This document shows positions 26,945 to 38,879 of a DNA stretch of 64,000 nt, in pieces; within the stretch, counting starts at the first letter, position 1, and the number at the start of each line of letters is the position of its first letter. Position numbers and translations under genes: made by a program. Origin of the DNA: Psilocybe azurescens (lineage: Eukaryota; Basidiomycota; Agaricomycetes; Agaricales; Agrocybaceae); NCBI GenBank assembly GCA_023853785.1, contig JAJIRX010000557.1, positions 992,001 through 1,056,000 of the forward strand, given 5' to 3'. The notes beneath the pieces are model-generated. The model searched no databases and was not told the DNA's origin. It was given only the letters and a program-made list of their open reading frames with translations.

Positions 26945-29392
26945 TTAAGCATTTAGCCCGCCAAACACAATCAGCTTGGTATTCATATACTCTTCAATCC
27001 CATGCCCGCCCTCCCTCCCAAGCCCGCTCTCCTTCACCCCCCCGAAAGGGATCACCGCCTGGCTTATAATGCCCGTGTTCGCGCCGACCATGCCGACCTC
27101 CAGCCGCTCCGCGACGCGCCACACGCGCCCGACGTCCCGCGAGAAGAAGTACCCCGCGAGCCCGACGTCCGTCGCGTTCGCGAGGCGGACGGCCTCGTCC
27201 TCGGTCTCGAAGCGGCACAGCGCGGCGATCGGGCCGAACGTCTCCTCGGTGTTGATCAGCGCGTCGGTCGGCACGTCGGAGAGCACGGTCGGGAGGAAGA
27301 AGCTGCTGGAGCTGGACGGGCTCAGTTCGGGGCTGAGGACCTTGCCGCCCACCAAGACTTGGGCGCCCTTTTGGACCGCGTCGTTCACGTGGCGCTCGAC
27401 TTTCTCGACGGCGCGCGCGTGGATCAGGGGACCGTGCGTTCTATGAGTGATTTATATGCGTTAGGTTTTGATGCAGGGAACGAATGAATGAAAGCAAGGA
27501 TGGATGGAAGGACTCACACTCCCTCTTCGAGGCCGTTGCCGACCTTGAATTTCGATACGCGGTCGGCGAGACGCGAGGCGAAGTCGGCGTAGACGGAGGA
27601 GTGTACGTAGATGCGGTTGGCGCAGACGCAAGTTTGGCCGCTGCCCCGGAATTTGCAGAGAAGGGCAGCTGCATGCATTAAAATTTTGACGAATGGTCAG
27701 CGTCTGGTGCTCAGTAGGGAGGGTGCCACACACCTTCGACAGCTTCGTCAATGTTGGCATCGTCGAATACAATGAACGGCGCGTTTCCTCCAGCTTCCAA
27801 AGACACTCTACATGAAAGAACGAGACTCAGAATTATCATACGGACAGAATGAGTGCAATTCTCACTTTTTCAATGTCCCAGCAGCCATACCCGCGAGCAG
27901 CTTCGCGACGGGAGTCGACCCGGTGAAACTGACTTTCTTGACCGCTTTGTTCTCGCACATCTCTTTGCCGACCTCGATGACGTTCTTGTGGGTGGTAACG
28001 ATGTTGATGACACCGTCCGGAATTCCAGCGCGTTGCGATAGCTGTTCAAAGAAAAAGGGATTACGGATATCTGAATGAACGGAAGGGGTGAGAGAAAGGG
28101 ATGTACCTCGGCAAGAGCGAGTGCGGAGAAGGGAGTTTCGGGTGGTGGCTTGATTACCGCTGTGCAGCCTGCGGCCAATGCAGCGCCTAGTTTGCGGGTG
28201 ATCATAGCGGAGGGGAAGTTCCATGGAGTTAAGATTGAGCTAGGTTTGCGTTAGCTATGGCGGGAGATAAGATTTTGAAGTGGTGAGAACATACACAACA
28301 CCTAAGAACAAATGAGTAAGAGAATCGAAAGATGGGCTTCGCAGTACATACCAATTGGTTGCTTTATCACAATATTGCGATTGCCAGGCGTGGCTGCAGG
28401 TATTTGTTCTGTTGCAACAATAAATATGGCATTGGGATTGAGAACTGGAAGTTTTAACACAAACCTCCATATGTGCGAACGGCTTCCTCAGCTATTGTCA
28501 AATCTCAGCGATGTAACTCTTCCAGATCAGATGCAGGGATTCATTTACCAAACCACTGAAATGCTTTCAGCAAGGTTAGGCGGCTTATAATATAAGAGAT
28601 CGCTTACCTCAAGGAAAGAGGCACTATATGCGTTTTCGCCCTAGTTTACATGAGATCTACGCGTATATTTGGATTGGCTGGATATTTTTACCTTTCCTTC
28701 TGCGAGAGTTTTGCCATTCTCTACGGTCTGATAGATTGCGCCCTCCATCACTCTCACATATGACGTCAAGAAGCAGGAAAACGTACAATCAGACGACCTA
28801 GGTCATCGTGATGCTCTTGCATGAGCGCGAAGAATTTGAGGAGGAGATCATGTCGGTACTGTTGTGAAGGGTGATTAGGCGTGTTAAATAGACAAGAACG
28901 TATGTTCGGAACACACACTTTAGCTGTAGTCCTGCTCCAGGATGGGAACGCTTTGGATGCTGCTTCAATGGCCTCCTTAGTTTCGGCTAAGCCCATCTCC
29001 GGTACGGTCCCAAGCTCCTCATTGGTGGCAGGGTCTGAAGGCACAGACAATGCTCAGCTCTACATTGTCTCCACAATAGCGACGACATAACACAATTATC
29101 AACTCACTAGTAACAGTGATTGTGTCCCCACTTTTGGCGTCCACCCATTTACCATCGATCAAGCTTTGGAATTTGATCAAGCTGGGGTCTTTCAGACCAA
29201 ACTGCATACACAAGCCAAAGCCGTCAGTGCATGTTCCCAGAGAAAAGCGACGTCCAGACGCACCGCAGAGGCCTGTGAGCTGGCCATTCTTTGCAGGTGG
29301 GGCTGGCAAAGACGAATGAAATGCCCTGTGGCTATCAGAGATCGTCTCTGAAGAGGGTGTGAAGCAGAGCGAAGAGCTAGTGGCAAACGCAT
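26945..29392 (-). CDS. succinate-semialdehyde dehydrogenase-like aldehyde dehydrogenase
   Basis: ALDH superfamily protein closest to NAD(P)+ SSADH. Visible motifs in order: [35 protein letters not shown], the Rossmann stretch [34 protein letters not shown], catalytic Glu in [16 protein letters not shown], catalytic Cys in [34 protein letters not shown], and the C-terminal [20 protein letters not shown]. It converts succinate semialdehyde to succinate in the GABA shunt. Ten or more short introns. The intron GTGCGT...ATGCAG near 29204-29265 joins MASSQASA to FGLKDPS. ATG 29284-29286 gives a cytosolic-looking start, while an in-frame ATG at 29390-29392 adds an Arg-rich, acid-free leader ([20 protein letters not shown]) typical of a mitochondrial presequence. 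The longer start is annotated. Confidence 0.88.
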
Positions 29393-29511
29393 CCGGTCCA
29401 AGAGATATTCTGAGCCGGGGCTCGTGAGGCAATTCAAAAGATATTGCAACGTTCAGGAGGTTGGCGAATGAATTCGGGTGCAGTACGCGGGTTTGGCGGT
29501 CCGCCCTTGAC

Positions 29512-30447
29512 AGAACTTTGATAACGCGTTCAGTAGAACGCGTTGGTATGACTCGACTCTTTCAACTTCTTCACGCTATCAAGAAAAGTTCAAAAATCTT
29601 GCGCTTCGAACCCAGCGCTGGTTGAAAAAGCGTCAGACTTTTATCGATTCGTGGCTCACACAATCCACGGCACTGCGGGATCTGTCTCGACAGAGCGTTG
29701 TTATTAGCATGCACAGAAGATGAGCGACAATCGTTCGCACTAAAGGCTCTAGCTGGCACAAAACTCTCCTTTAAAGCAGAGCCAAAATTATGGGATGCGA
29801 TTCTCATATTTGTACCGATGAAACGCACGGACAGACAGATGAAGGGGCTGCTGGCGCGCTCATTAGAATGTGGTTGCCGAATGGACGAGCAAGGAGGGGC
29901 TATACGGCGGTATCATGAGCTTGGTGAAGAAATGGAAAAACTCTTATTGTCCAGGTTTTTGGATGAATATGATGCGTCAGAAGCAACCAATGGACTGTCT
30001 GTTGTACCAAGGACGTTCGACGGGGCCAGATGTGTCTTTCTCATAGAACTTTTTCACGCTCTGCGCCTTCCTCTTTCTGTCAGTAGCATCAAGACTGCGG
30101 CTAAAGGTTATGCAAGCTCCTGGTCTGTCGCAACGACAGACCTCATCCCACTTGGTGCAGACAACTTGGTACAAACCATGGTCCAATGGTACTGATTCCT
30201 TCCAGACACCATCGTTTTCCGCGTCATGGCTCTCATCCTACGGGTGTGCCAGACATTGATGATTCCGAGTCTCATAAGATACAAATTCATCGACGTTGTT
30301 GCTCAATTTGCAAGATTAATGGTCTATCGTACAATGGTGGAACTTCCTCCGGAGAACCCACCTCCCCTACACACTTTATCCAGGTATAACTGGCATGCTG
30401 TAGATTTCCTAACTTGCCTCGATGTTACTATGCACGAAGTAGAATAA
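29512..30447 (+). pseudogene. unknown protein gene, interrupted by a frameshift and an in-frame TGA
   Basis: Three pieces read as one continuous helical protein. First, about 29512-29690 encodes FDNAFSRTRWYDSTLSTSSR and TQRWLKKRQTFIDSWLTQST after a possible acceptor CTTGACAG. Second, 29692-30192 encodes LLLACTEDERQSFALKALAG and SRFLDEYDASEATNGLSVVP. Third, 30196-30447 encodes FLPDTIVFRVMALILRVCQT and LHTLSRYNWHAVDFLTCLDV. Pieces one and two are in different frames around 29682-29692 without a splice pair. Pieces two and three share a frame but are separated by TGA at 30193-30195. No start codon is visible for piece one, so an upstream exon is likely. No domain recognised. It may be a decayed member of a lineage-specific fungal family or a real gene with assembly errors. 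Confidence 0.45.
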
Positions 30448-30765
30448 GACTGTAAAGCAGCGCTTTTTTGGGGTTGCGAAATCAGGGCCATACAATTCTA
30501 CTCTACCTATCCGCGGAAGTGAAACCCATCAGAAGTTGCTAAAGAGTCGCGAATGTTGAAACTTCAGCCCTTTTGGAGGCTCGGAATTTAAGTCGAGTAA
30601 CTTTCCCTGTTTGCTGCTTTCTTGGATATCTATGCTTTGCTTCTTATAAAAACCAAGTGCATAAATACCTAAACAGATTCTAGACCATACTGTCTTCTCA
30701 ACCCTCATCCCAGAACGTCTCGAAGCTGAGTCGACTTGGCTTTATATGCGTACTCTAAACATCTC
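30448..30765. other. intergenic
   Basis: 318 bp, AT-rich, between convergent ends; nothing recognised. Confidence 0.5.
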
Positions 30766-32808
30766 CTATACTAATGTAACAACCCTTCGTTCTCCGGTTT
30801 CCACCCATCTCAAATCTCCCTCAGTCCTGAGTAGACCAATTCGACGGAAACTCCCTCCGTCTGCTGCAACTACGACTAATGCTTCAACCCACTTATAACC
30901 GCTTCGGTCCCATAGAATTGGAGCAACCCAAACCCGGTCAGTATCCACAATGTCTTCAGTGCTGTCCGGACGTATGCTGCCGATACATTGTCCCTGTTGC
31001 GAACCATCTGCACCCATATCCAAGAACAATTTCCTTGTCTCCTTTTTGGAGTACACACCAGAGCTTACTGTCGCTTTATACAAGAACGCCTCTAGCTTGG
31101 CATATGCGGCTGAGACGGCTGAGAAGAGAGACTCCCTGTGCGCCGGGGTTACTTCACAGTGCACCAGTGCGCATTGACCGATATCATTCGACCCTGGCTT
31201 GAACTTGTCTTCCATGTTCGGAACCTGTATTTGGCCATTGACAGAGGCCCAAGACCATGATGGTGCACGGTAGATGCCTGGTCTCGGAGAGGGGTCGCCT
31301 CCTGCTGATTCCAATCTCCACAGCAAATCCTCCAAAAACGTGTGTTCCCAGAGTCCAGCATAATATCTAGTGCGCCAGACGTAGTGATACTGCTCGGCTA
31401 CGCCACCCAAGGCGTTGAGTATATCGATATCCGGCTTCGACAAAGTGCGTCTCGAATATTCCCAAATCACATACAGCCACGACCGTCTTGCCCACAACTT
31501 CTCGTGGGGAGTTAGATTGAGAGTGCCGTCGGAGGAAAATGCCTTTGGTAGTCGAGGGCCGGTGGTAGGTTCACAGAACGCGTCGCCTATACTGACGATC
31601 TCCTTTTGACACTGGTATTTTAAAGTGTCTGCTGCGAATACGAAGCTCCTTTCCGATAGGACGCGTTCTTGAAAACACCACCCGCGAGAACTGACCGGCT
31701 CCATCTCGTCGTGGTACATCTGCGTAACATCATATCCCACCATCTCCGTAGACGTAAGGAAGACACTGCCGATCTTTCCATCCGGACAGACGAAAGGTAC
31801 GTGTGCCGAGGGAATGCGAGCGGGACGGTCCTGCAGGAATCCTTCATCGACGCCGCTTGCACATGCCGCGATAATCGTGAAGTATGCACCCATGTATATC
31901 TTGTTCATCTTCCCTATCTGACGGCCTTTATCCTCGTCCGAGTCTTGCAAAATGCAAAACGCGTCAATCCAGAGGTATTGCACACCCAGATTATGCGCGG
32001 ATATCATGGCATCCCGTATTGTGGGCGGAAGTGATTGCATGTCGATGCCGTCTTTGATGAACGAGTCGACATTTTTAGTTGTGGAGACTACGGTTTGATT
32101 TCGGCCCCACACGTAGCTCAGTGTGGCGTACACACCTCGGACGTTATTGGTTACGACGAGTTTAGGGCGCTCAAGATTGGAGCAATCAATGACTCGATCA
32201 GGTAAATTTGACTCTATATGTTTGGGACATTCGTCATGGGTCTGCATGCACCGATCTCGACATCCAAGGGCAAGCTTGAAGCTAGAGGGGGCATTGACTT
32301 GGAGAATGCGATCTCGGGGACGGATGATTTGACTTGCGAGGTCGTCTGGTTTACAGATACATCGGATACCCAATATGTCAGTGAGTAAACAACACAAGAA
32401 AAATCAAGAGGCTAGCTAATACGACGTACTAGCAGTGGTATACAACCTGTAACTGCGCTCTCCAAACATTGAGTTATCTTTTGACCCGTATCCTAAAGTT
32501 AATTTCTTCACTCCAGCTGGAGTATATCCACCGGTCTCTGTACTGAAGGAGATCCGCACAGTGCACTCTCTTGTCCCCTTTTTTGCCTGTTCAGAGAGTA
32601 GATTACACCAATTACATCCTTCCGCTACTGAAGCACGAATTGTCTCCCATTGTAAAGTGTAGGAAAATGCTTTGGATTCGGGGTTCGACTCGGTTGCCAA
32701 CGCCTTCTGGAACGCATCAAAATTAAAGAAATGGGTCCAGCATGGCTCGCAGACAAGGGCTTTGATGCTTGAATTTGGAATCTCAGGTCCAGAGGCTGGG
32801 TGTGCCAT
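30766..32808 (-). CDS. HET (heterokaryon incompatibility) domain protein
   Basis: Two exons. Exon 1 runs from ATG 32806-32808 (MAHPASGPEIPNSS...) to the donor GTACGT near 32430, and exon 2 resumes NDLASQIIRPRDRILQVNAP. HET-domain (PF06985) motifs follow: YATLSYVWGRNQTVVSTTKN, LPPTIRDAMISAHNLGVQYL, WIDAFCILQDSDEDKGRQIG, MNKIYMGAYFTIIAACA and SSRGWCFQERVLSERSFVF. The exon 1 region has Cys pairs (CEPCW, CNWC) common in agaricomycete HET proteins. The C-terminal half contains GIYRAPSWSWASVNG, also typical. In Ascomycota HET domains trigger cell death after fusion of unlike hyphae; in Agaricomycetes they are numerous and mostly uncharacterised. An in-frame extension reaches 32925 but lacks a better start context. 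Single-copy here, flanked by gene-poor DNA. Confidence 0.9.
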
Positions 32809-34451
32809 ATGGATGGGTGCCAGGATAAGGCTACGTTGGCAGCAGATCGAACGGCAAACTTGTAAGGAGTAGCCCTCCCGCAATCTGTCATCGAGACATT
32901 TTATACAACGCTTAGAATAGAGCAAGGAGCATCGATAAAGCTGATTATTAGATGATCATGTCATGAGGCTGCAGTTGCCCTTAGAGAAGCCGTAAATTTC
33001 TCATGTCCAATCGCAGTTCCGATAAACTGTCCTGGCCTGGAGGATCATGCTGAAAACAGAATTAGACGCCAACTTCGGAGAGATTTAAGGAAGAAGTTAT
33101 GGCCCATTCACAAGGCATACATTACGCCAAGCTTGAAACCATCTCGAACTCGGAAGAATCTGGGTTAAAGGTGAGTATGTTTTAAAGCAACTTTTGGGGT
33201 ACAGTGACTATGGAAAAGGCACGCATAGACCCTGACAGTGACAGACGCAGCACGCGAGATAGTGCGAGAAATATTGGAACTGTTTGATACCGGGGAAGTT
33301 AGGGTCAGACAAGCTCCACAGATTCAGGCGGTAGATGCTTTTCCGGCCGTTTGTAGCGTGTGCCATTGAAAGCGAGGAAGTACAAGAAAAAAGACAAGTG
33401 TAGCAATCCAAGGTAACGTACGACGACCCACAGAGCTATGAAGGAGCATTATAATACATTACGGCAGCAGTGCTGTCATAAATATTTTAAAAGGACAACT
33501 TAAATGAAGGTTGCACGAAGCAAAAGTGGGGTCGACAGAATGATAGCACTCTGCGCATGCGCATGAGACTTGAGCTGCTGCCCGGGGAAGTGTGTTGGAA
33601 GTTGCATGTTCATGAAAAATAGGAACAGTTGTTGTGGCTAACAAAGGTTACTGCACCCCAATGATAGGTAAATCACGAGTTTCAGGACAGCAACTTTACA
33701 GTATACTGTCTCGCCATGTCGTACAGAGGCTTCGCCCGGCCATCGATATCCAGGGTCCGGAGCGAGTGTGATTCAGTGATTCAGAAAGCCATTGGACCAG
33801 ACAGACAGTAGCGAGAGAAGAACGTATATCTATAGAGGACAACAGAGTTAGAAAGAGCCAAGAAAGAGCGGGTAAATCTCGAAACCATACTATTACGAAG
33901 GGTCGAAGCCAATCCGTAGACCCGTGACTGATCTGCATATCAAGATTCTAAGTTATATCCAGGGTGATCACGAGGCTAGCGAGTCCGATCCGTTGCCACA
34001 GAATAAATCACGTGTCGTCTGACAGGAGTCACAAATTTAAAATAGCGATTAACCGGCCTGTTTTCTGCCTTCATACTTTTGATGCGGAGCTCAAGTTGTG
34101 CTTCAAAAAATCAATGTAAAGGTACCCAGCGAATAATCTAGGGATGGGTTTTCCCATTCCCAGACGACAGAACATACTGTATTTTCATCGTCTAGCGATC
34201 TTGTACCCCTTCACGCGTCTGACAACCCCATCTCCTCGTCGAGCGCCCGTGTCTCATCGTCCATCGTTGCGAAGATCGTTCTCGGAGGGTTTTATTCTGG
34301 AGACTATGACTATATCTTTAAAGTAAGTTTGATCATGGAGATGCGCTCAGATAGCGTTAGGGTTTTCGTGATATGCTTTCGGGCAACTTTCTGGGTGTCG
34401 GGATATTGGCTGGGGCTTGTCGATGTTAACTTTACATCTCGTTCAGTCCAG
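32809..34451. other. gene-poor region upstream of HET and RNase III genes
   Basis: About 1.6 kb between divergent genes. The part after about 34144 probably includes the 5' end of the RNase III gene. An open frame at 34144-34326 (MGFPIPRRQNILYF..., Arg-rich) and a second overlapping frame ending in GGFYSGDYDYIFK both end at a GTAAGT donor at 34323. I could not join either in phase to the RNase III exon. Nothing else recognised. Confidence 0.45.
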
Positions 34452-35711
34452 ATTTCGGGAAAAACGACTGTCTCATCCCTCCTTTGCCCCGAATCAATTC
34501 GCCTGCTATCAATCAGCAAATTTTCACCCATCGCAGCTTTTTTTGCGCGAGCCGCCCATGTTTTCGAAGATTTGCCCGATGATTTGAGTCCTGACAACGA
34601 AAAGTGAGTGCAAGTCCCACAATGGTTCTGACATGTACGCTCACGGCTCATTGGCCTATACAAGGTACGAGCACCTGGGGGATTCAGTGTTGCAGACGAC
34701 TATCACCAGCCTTTTGATGGAGATGTTCCCCGGATTGAGAGTCGGACCAGCAACTGTACGATCAATCTTCATGTTTCATCTGCTTTTCTGTTGAATAACC
34801 TTTTCTTGCTCTAGAAAATTAGGTCCATGATCGTAGCCAATTTCACCCTTGCCCAAATGTCCGGCATGAAAAATTTCTTCTCTCTCTGCGTCTTATGTAG
34901 AACTGACACGCGTTGTCATCAGTTCATTGAAATATAAATTGCCTGACAGTCTTCGACTTCACCCCGCGCAGGCAATCACACTTCGCGCTTCCACGAACAT
35001 CCGAGGTATGTCCATTCTTATAAATAGCGTCCAGATTAATTAATTGTGAGCCATAGCCAATGTATTCGAGGTGAGTTCATGCCAAACCAACAAAAGGTCG
35101 TCTGATGCAGACTCTATTTTTAGTCTTTCGTGGGCGGTCTTTACCTTGATCAAGGACTGGACGCGGTGACCACATGGATCAAGCCCTTATTCCGTCCATA
35201 CGCAACGGCGGCGTACCGAGTAGCTCGCGAACAGCACGGGCTCCCGGCGATGCCTCCCTCCTTCAACTATCTCGACGGCAGAAAGTCTGACAGACCCGGG
35301 TCCCGCTTCCAGTCTGTCAGTCCGTCAGGCAATCTCACCATGAACGGCGAAGGAGCAGTATCTGCTCCGCACCCCGGACCGGGCGAGCTCATGAACATGC
35401 CGACGATCGGCCACCTTGCGCTGTTCAACCAGAATCTGCAGAAGACGAACAGGGTGGTGGAGTGGATCTACTCGGATGGCAACGACGCCGCGGGTGACAA
35501 TGGGCATGGAAATAGCAATGGCAATGAGTACTCGGATGTGGGGCTGGACCCGGATGTGATGATCAAGGGCACGAAGGCAACGCCGGTCTGGTACGTCAAG
35601 GTCATGGTCGACGGCGAGTTCTATGGGCGCGGGCGCGGGAACACGAAGAAAGCCGCCCGGAACGAGGCGGCTAAGGAGGGTTTGCGTTTGCTTGGGATCG
35701 ATGTTTGGTGA
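34452..35711 (+). CDS. ribonuclease III with C-terminal dsRNA-binding domain
   Basis: Exons join as PAINQQIFTHRSFF, ARAAHVFEDLPDDLSPDNEK|YEHLGDSVLQTTITS, then KIRSMIVANFTLAQ|ISLKYKLPDSLRLHPAQAIT, then ANVFE|SFVGGLYLDQGLDAVTTW. The RNase III signature (E..GDSVL) and the distal catalytic Glu in NVFESFVGGLYLD are present. The dsRBD at the end reads TPVWYVKVMVDGEFYGRGRG and KKAARNEAAKEGLRLLG. It is Rnt1-like class I; targets would be pre-rRNA, snRNA or mRNA hairpins. A T7 run at 34538-34544 shifts the frame between THRSFF and ARAAHVFED; T6 or T9 repairs it. One exon, 35057-35070, is only 14 nt and carries the catalytic Glu. The 5' end is unresolved: the first certain exon begins at acceptor 34451, and no in-phase ATG exon was found. 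Confidence 0.85.
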
Positions 35712-36990
35712 GTTTTCTCAATGCAGAATGAAGACATTTCTGATTCCTTTTTTGTTGATGCTTTAGACAACACTGCTGGAAGGAGCCTGCCATATACTCT
35801 GCAGACTTGCGCTGGATACCAAATTGCCTAATTGCGGGCTAGCCCAGGTGTGCAGTGAATGTGGGTAGGCAAAGTAGGACACATCCATTCTCCTCGAGAT
35901 ACACGAATACTCGAGCATTACTAACAGGAGTCAAACTGGACAATGGGTTACTTCAGATATGGGTGATGTGGATTATGTGTGTTTTGTTTTCCCCTTAAAT
36001 TGCTGTTTTCTTTCTTTCCTTTTTCATTTGCTTTGAGTTTATGAGTTTATGATTTTCATTTTGGATTTGCAATGCTTTCTTGCTTTTAAAAATTTGTACA
36101 TAAGATTGATGGAAACAACCTTTCTCCCCTCCTATGTAGTACGTCGATATATACCTATGCAGATTTTACTTGAAGCGATTCTTGACTTTTCTCGAGCCCC
36201 TGTTGCACTGAAGGACAATTCGACTTTGATCAAACTACCGTATAAGGTATGATACATTTCACTGACAAAAGACCAAGGTATTATGTGTAGGCTACTCCGC
36301 GGAGGCTGGGGTATTTCGTACCCCACAAAATACTCGCCGGTAACTTTGCTGACGCAGACTGGTTTGGAAGCAAACACCCTGATCATCGTGTGAGGCCGAA
36401 AGTAGAGTAGATAACGTTCTCTGCCTACAGAGTACGAAATCCTATACAGTAACCTTCTCACAGCGTCGTTCGATTGACAAGCAAAGGCCGTTGAAGTATT
36501 CACATGATTGTGTTGAAATAGAATAAGCGAACGATGGCACGTTTGACATGTCATTACAATTTGGTCAGCGGGTTGCTGAAGTTAGCGTGGGTGGGGGTCG
36601 ACCGACACGCTAGAATCGGTCGCCCGCGTAATATCACGCGTAAGGTTCGCCACACGTCAGTCAGGGTAGGACAGCGCCATGGCGCCATTTTTCGCTTCAC
36701 AACTGAATATACAAAACAGGGCGGCTCTCATATCACGCTGGCAATGTCCCGTAAAGTGGTTCTATTCTTTCCGGTAGTATCCAATATTTTTCGAATAATG
36801 AAATTTGTAACTAATGCATCGGATGTGGTAAGTAATAAACAGTGAAGGGGTCGGCGTGTACGCTAACGGGGATCAGTATAGGTCAACATACGAAAGGTAT
36901 TGCCACGGTAACGTCAAGGATAGCAAAAGGGTGATACGACGTAGAAGGATAATAGTAAGCGTGATTAGGATGAGGTGGTGGTGGAATAGT
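35712..36990. other. intergenic between convergent genes
   Basis: About 1.3 kb, AT-rich with T-rich stretches after 35990; probably 3' UTRs plus spacer. The small frames at 36049-36845 show no family resemblance. Confidence 0.5.
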
Positions 36991-37660
36991 CTAGGCGGAA
37001 CCGGAGTAGTATTGGTATGCGAAGTAGGCACCTAGGAGGCCGAGAGGAACGAAGTACATGAGACTGTGAGGTGCAGGAGGTCAGCAAATATGAATAATTA
37101 GGACGATATAAAACGAACTTTGATCCTTGCTCGACGGCACCGGCCACTTTTGTACCATGAGCAGAGGCGGCACCAGACTTCAACTAGAAAACAGGATAGA
37201 GATGGTTAGAAGCCGGGAACCTGGGAATAAGAATTACTAACAGCTCCTTCTTCGAAATTTCCGACGAGCATGCCGGGGAGGAGGGCGCGCGCCTCATCCG
37301 AGTGTCCGACATCCTCGAATGCCTCTGTTGCGTCCATACCTGCGTAGAGAATTAGCTGACGTGGAGGGCTGGGAGACCAAATGATTGCCACGTACCACCC
37401 TCGGCAAGCAAAACCTCATCTCCTCCAGGGTGCTAGTTGAATTCAACGGTTATTGCGGGTCCCAACAGCATTTTTCTGCGACTTCTACATACCTCGTCCA
37501 AGAACTTTGTTACGTTGTAGACTTGAATGAAATAAAGTCAGATGTGAAAAGAGAGGATTTGATTGGTTGACGCGCTACCTTTGCCGTGGATGAGAATGTA
37601 CAAGTTGTCTCTTGACTTGTGGGAGCGGAGCTCTTCAAGGGTAACGATCTTGGTAGCCAT
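36991..37660 (-). CDS. cytochrome b5
   Basis: Start ATG 37658-37660, MATKIVTLEELRSHKSRDNL. Six exons including ones of 29 and 37 nt join as YILIHGK|VYNVTKFLDE|HPGGDEVLLAEG|GMDATEAFEDVGHSDEAR|.... The haem-ligand histidines lie in HPGG and VGHS. The C-terminal part (LKSGAASAHGTKVAGAVEQG) leads to a single hydrophobic anchor NLMYFVPLGLLGAYFAYQYY and stop at 36991. It is a tail-anchored ER electron carrier supplying fatty-acid desaturases, hydroxylases and P450s. The last intron uses donor GTTCGT. No frame problem. About 130 residues, the usual length. Confidence 0.93.
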
Positions 37661-38879
37661 TGCAACGAAAGAGAAAGATGGGAGGTGAAGGAGGGGATGT
37701 AGTTGTTGACTCGGGAGGGACGAGTTGGTGGGACGGTCGAAAGTGGCACAATGCCTAGGCTGGTACTTATCTGTAAAAGTCAAGTAAATTTTCCCACGTA
37801 CTTTACCAGTTTACTCGACCATTTTCCGCGGCTGCCCGAGTAGCGACTCAAGAGCCCCGAGTATCATACAGCGTAATATTCGTCCATGAAACACGGAGAG
37901 TGCCTTGACATATACGGTTATCTCGAACCTTCTGGACTTTATCCACTCTCTTGAGCCTTTCTATACCAAATCTATCTCTATTCATGCATGTTCGGGTATT
38001 GAATGTGCAAATCTTTGCAAAACTTGACCCCGAGTGCGCGAAATGTTAGTCAATTCTCGCAGAAGAGACCGCAGAAGATGACGGAGGGTTCTTAGACAAA
38101 ATTAAAAACGAAAGTGCGCTCCTTCGTCGCGGAGTGCGCTGCTATTTCTAAGCAAGCCGTAGTGAATTTTTTTTGGCGAGTATCAGCCCCGAGAAATTAG
38201 AGTAAATCTTTGTGAAAGCGAATCGTACTCGGTTGCGCAGACCTCAGTAAAAAGAGTTACTTATTGGCTGTACCCAATCAACAAAATACCATTGGTTGTG
38301 CAAATCATGTAAATATCATTACAGCGGGTAATACGCATACGAAAAAGAGAAAAAACATGTAAAGAAGAATGTCGCTTCGGTTTAGTACTCGAATGACCAT
38401 ATATCTCGAGCTACTAAGTAGCTGGACATTCAAGCGTGGACCAGAAATAACGTCGATCTTCCACACACAAGTTGAGGTAACGAAGGCACTGGAGCCGTGT
38501 TCCTAGGCGTATGTACGTGGGTTCTTGAAGAGAAATGGGAATAGAAAAGGAAACTGAAGGGGATTGACTTATAGGAGAATAAGGGAATGCATTCTAGACT
38601 CTGGAGACAGACAACGCCCTCATCGAGGTCGGATGAGAAAGTCTTTGGAAAGGACATCTAAGGCAAAATTTTCGTTTTATTTGGTTTACATCCGAAAAAT
38701 AATAAGACCAAACAAAGAAGCAATTGATTGCAGTGCCATCTGTCGGCGTCGACGTCTCCTCCTGCTTACGACTTCCACCACCATTGCCGTCCGTGCAGAT
38801 CACCCGGCGCTTACTGCGTTCTTTCTTTTCACCATCTCGCCATGGACCGCGACACGTCCGACATACTTGGCCAAAAACC
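37661..38879. other. divergent intergenic region
   Basis: About 1.2 kb between divergent starts. No coding sequence recognised; presumably both promoters. The + strand frame entering the next gene is open from about 38724, but the first in-frame ATG is at 38880. Confidence 0.5.
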
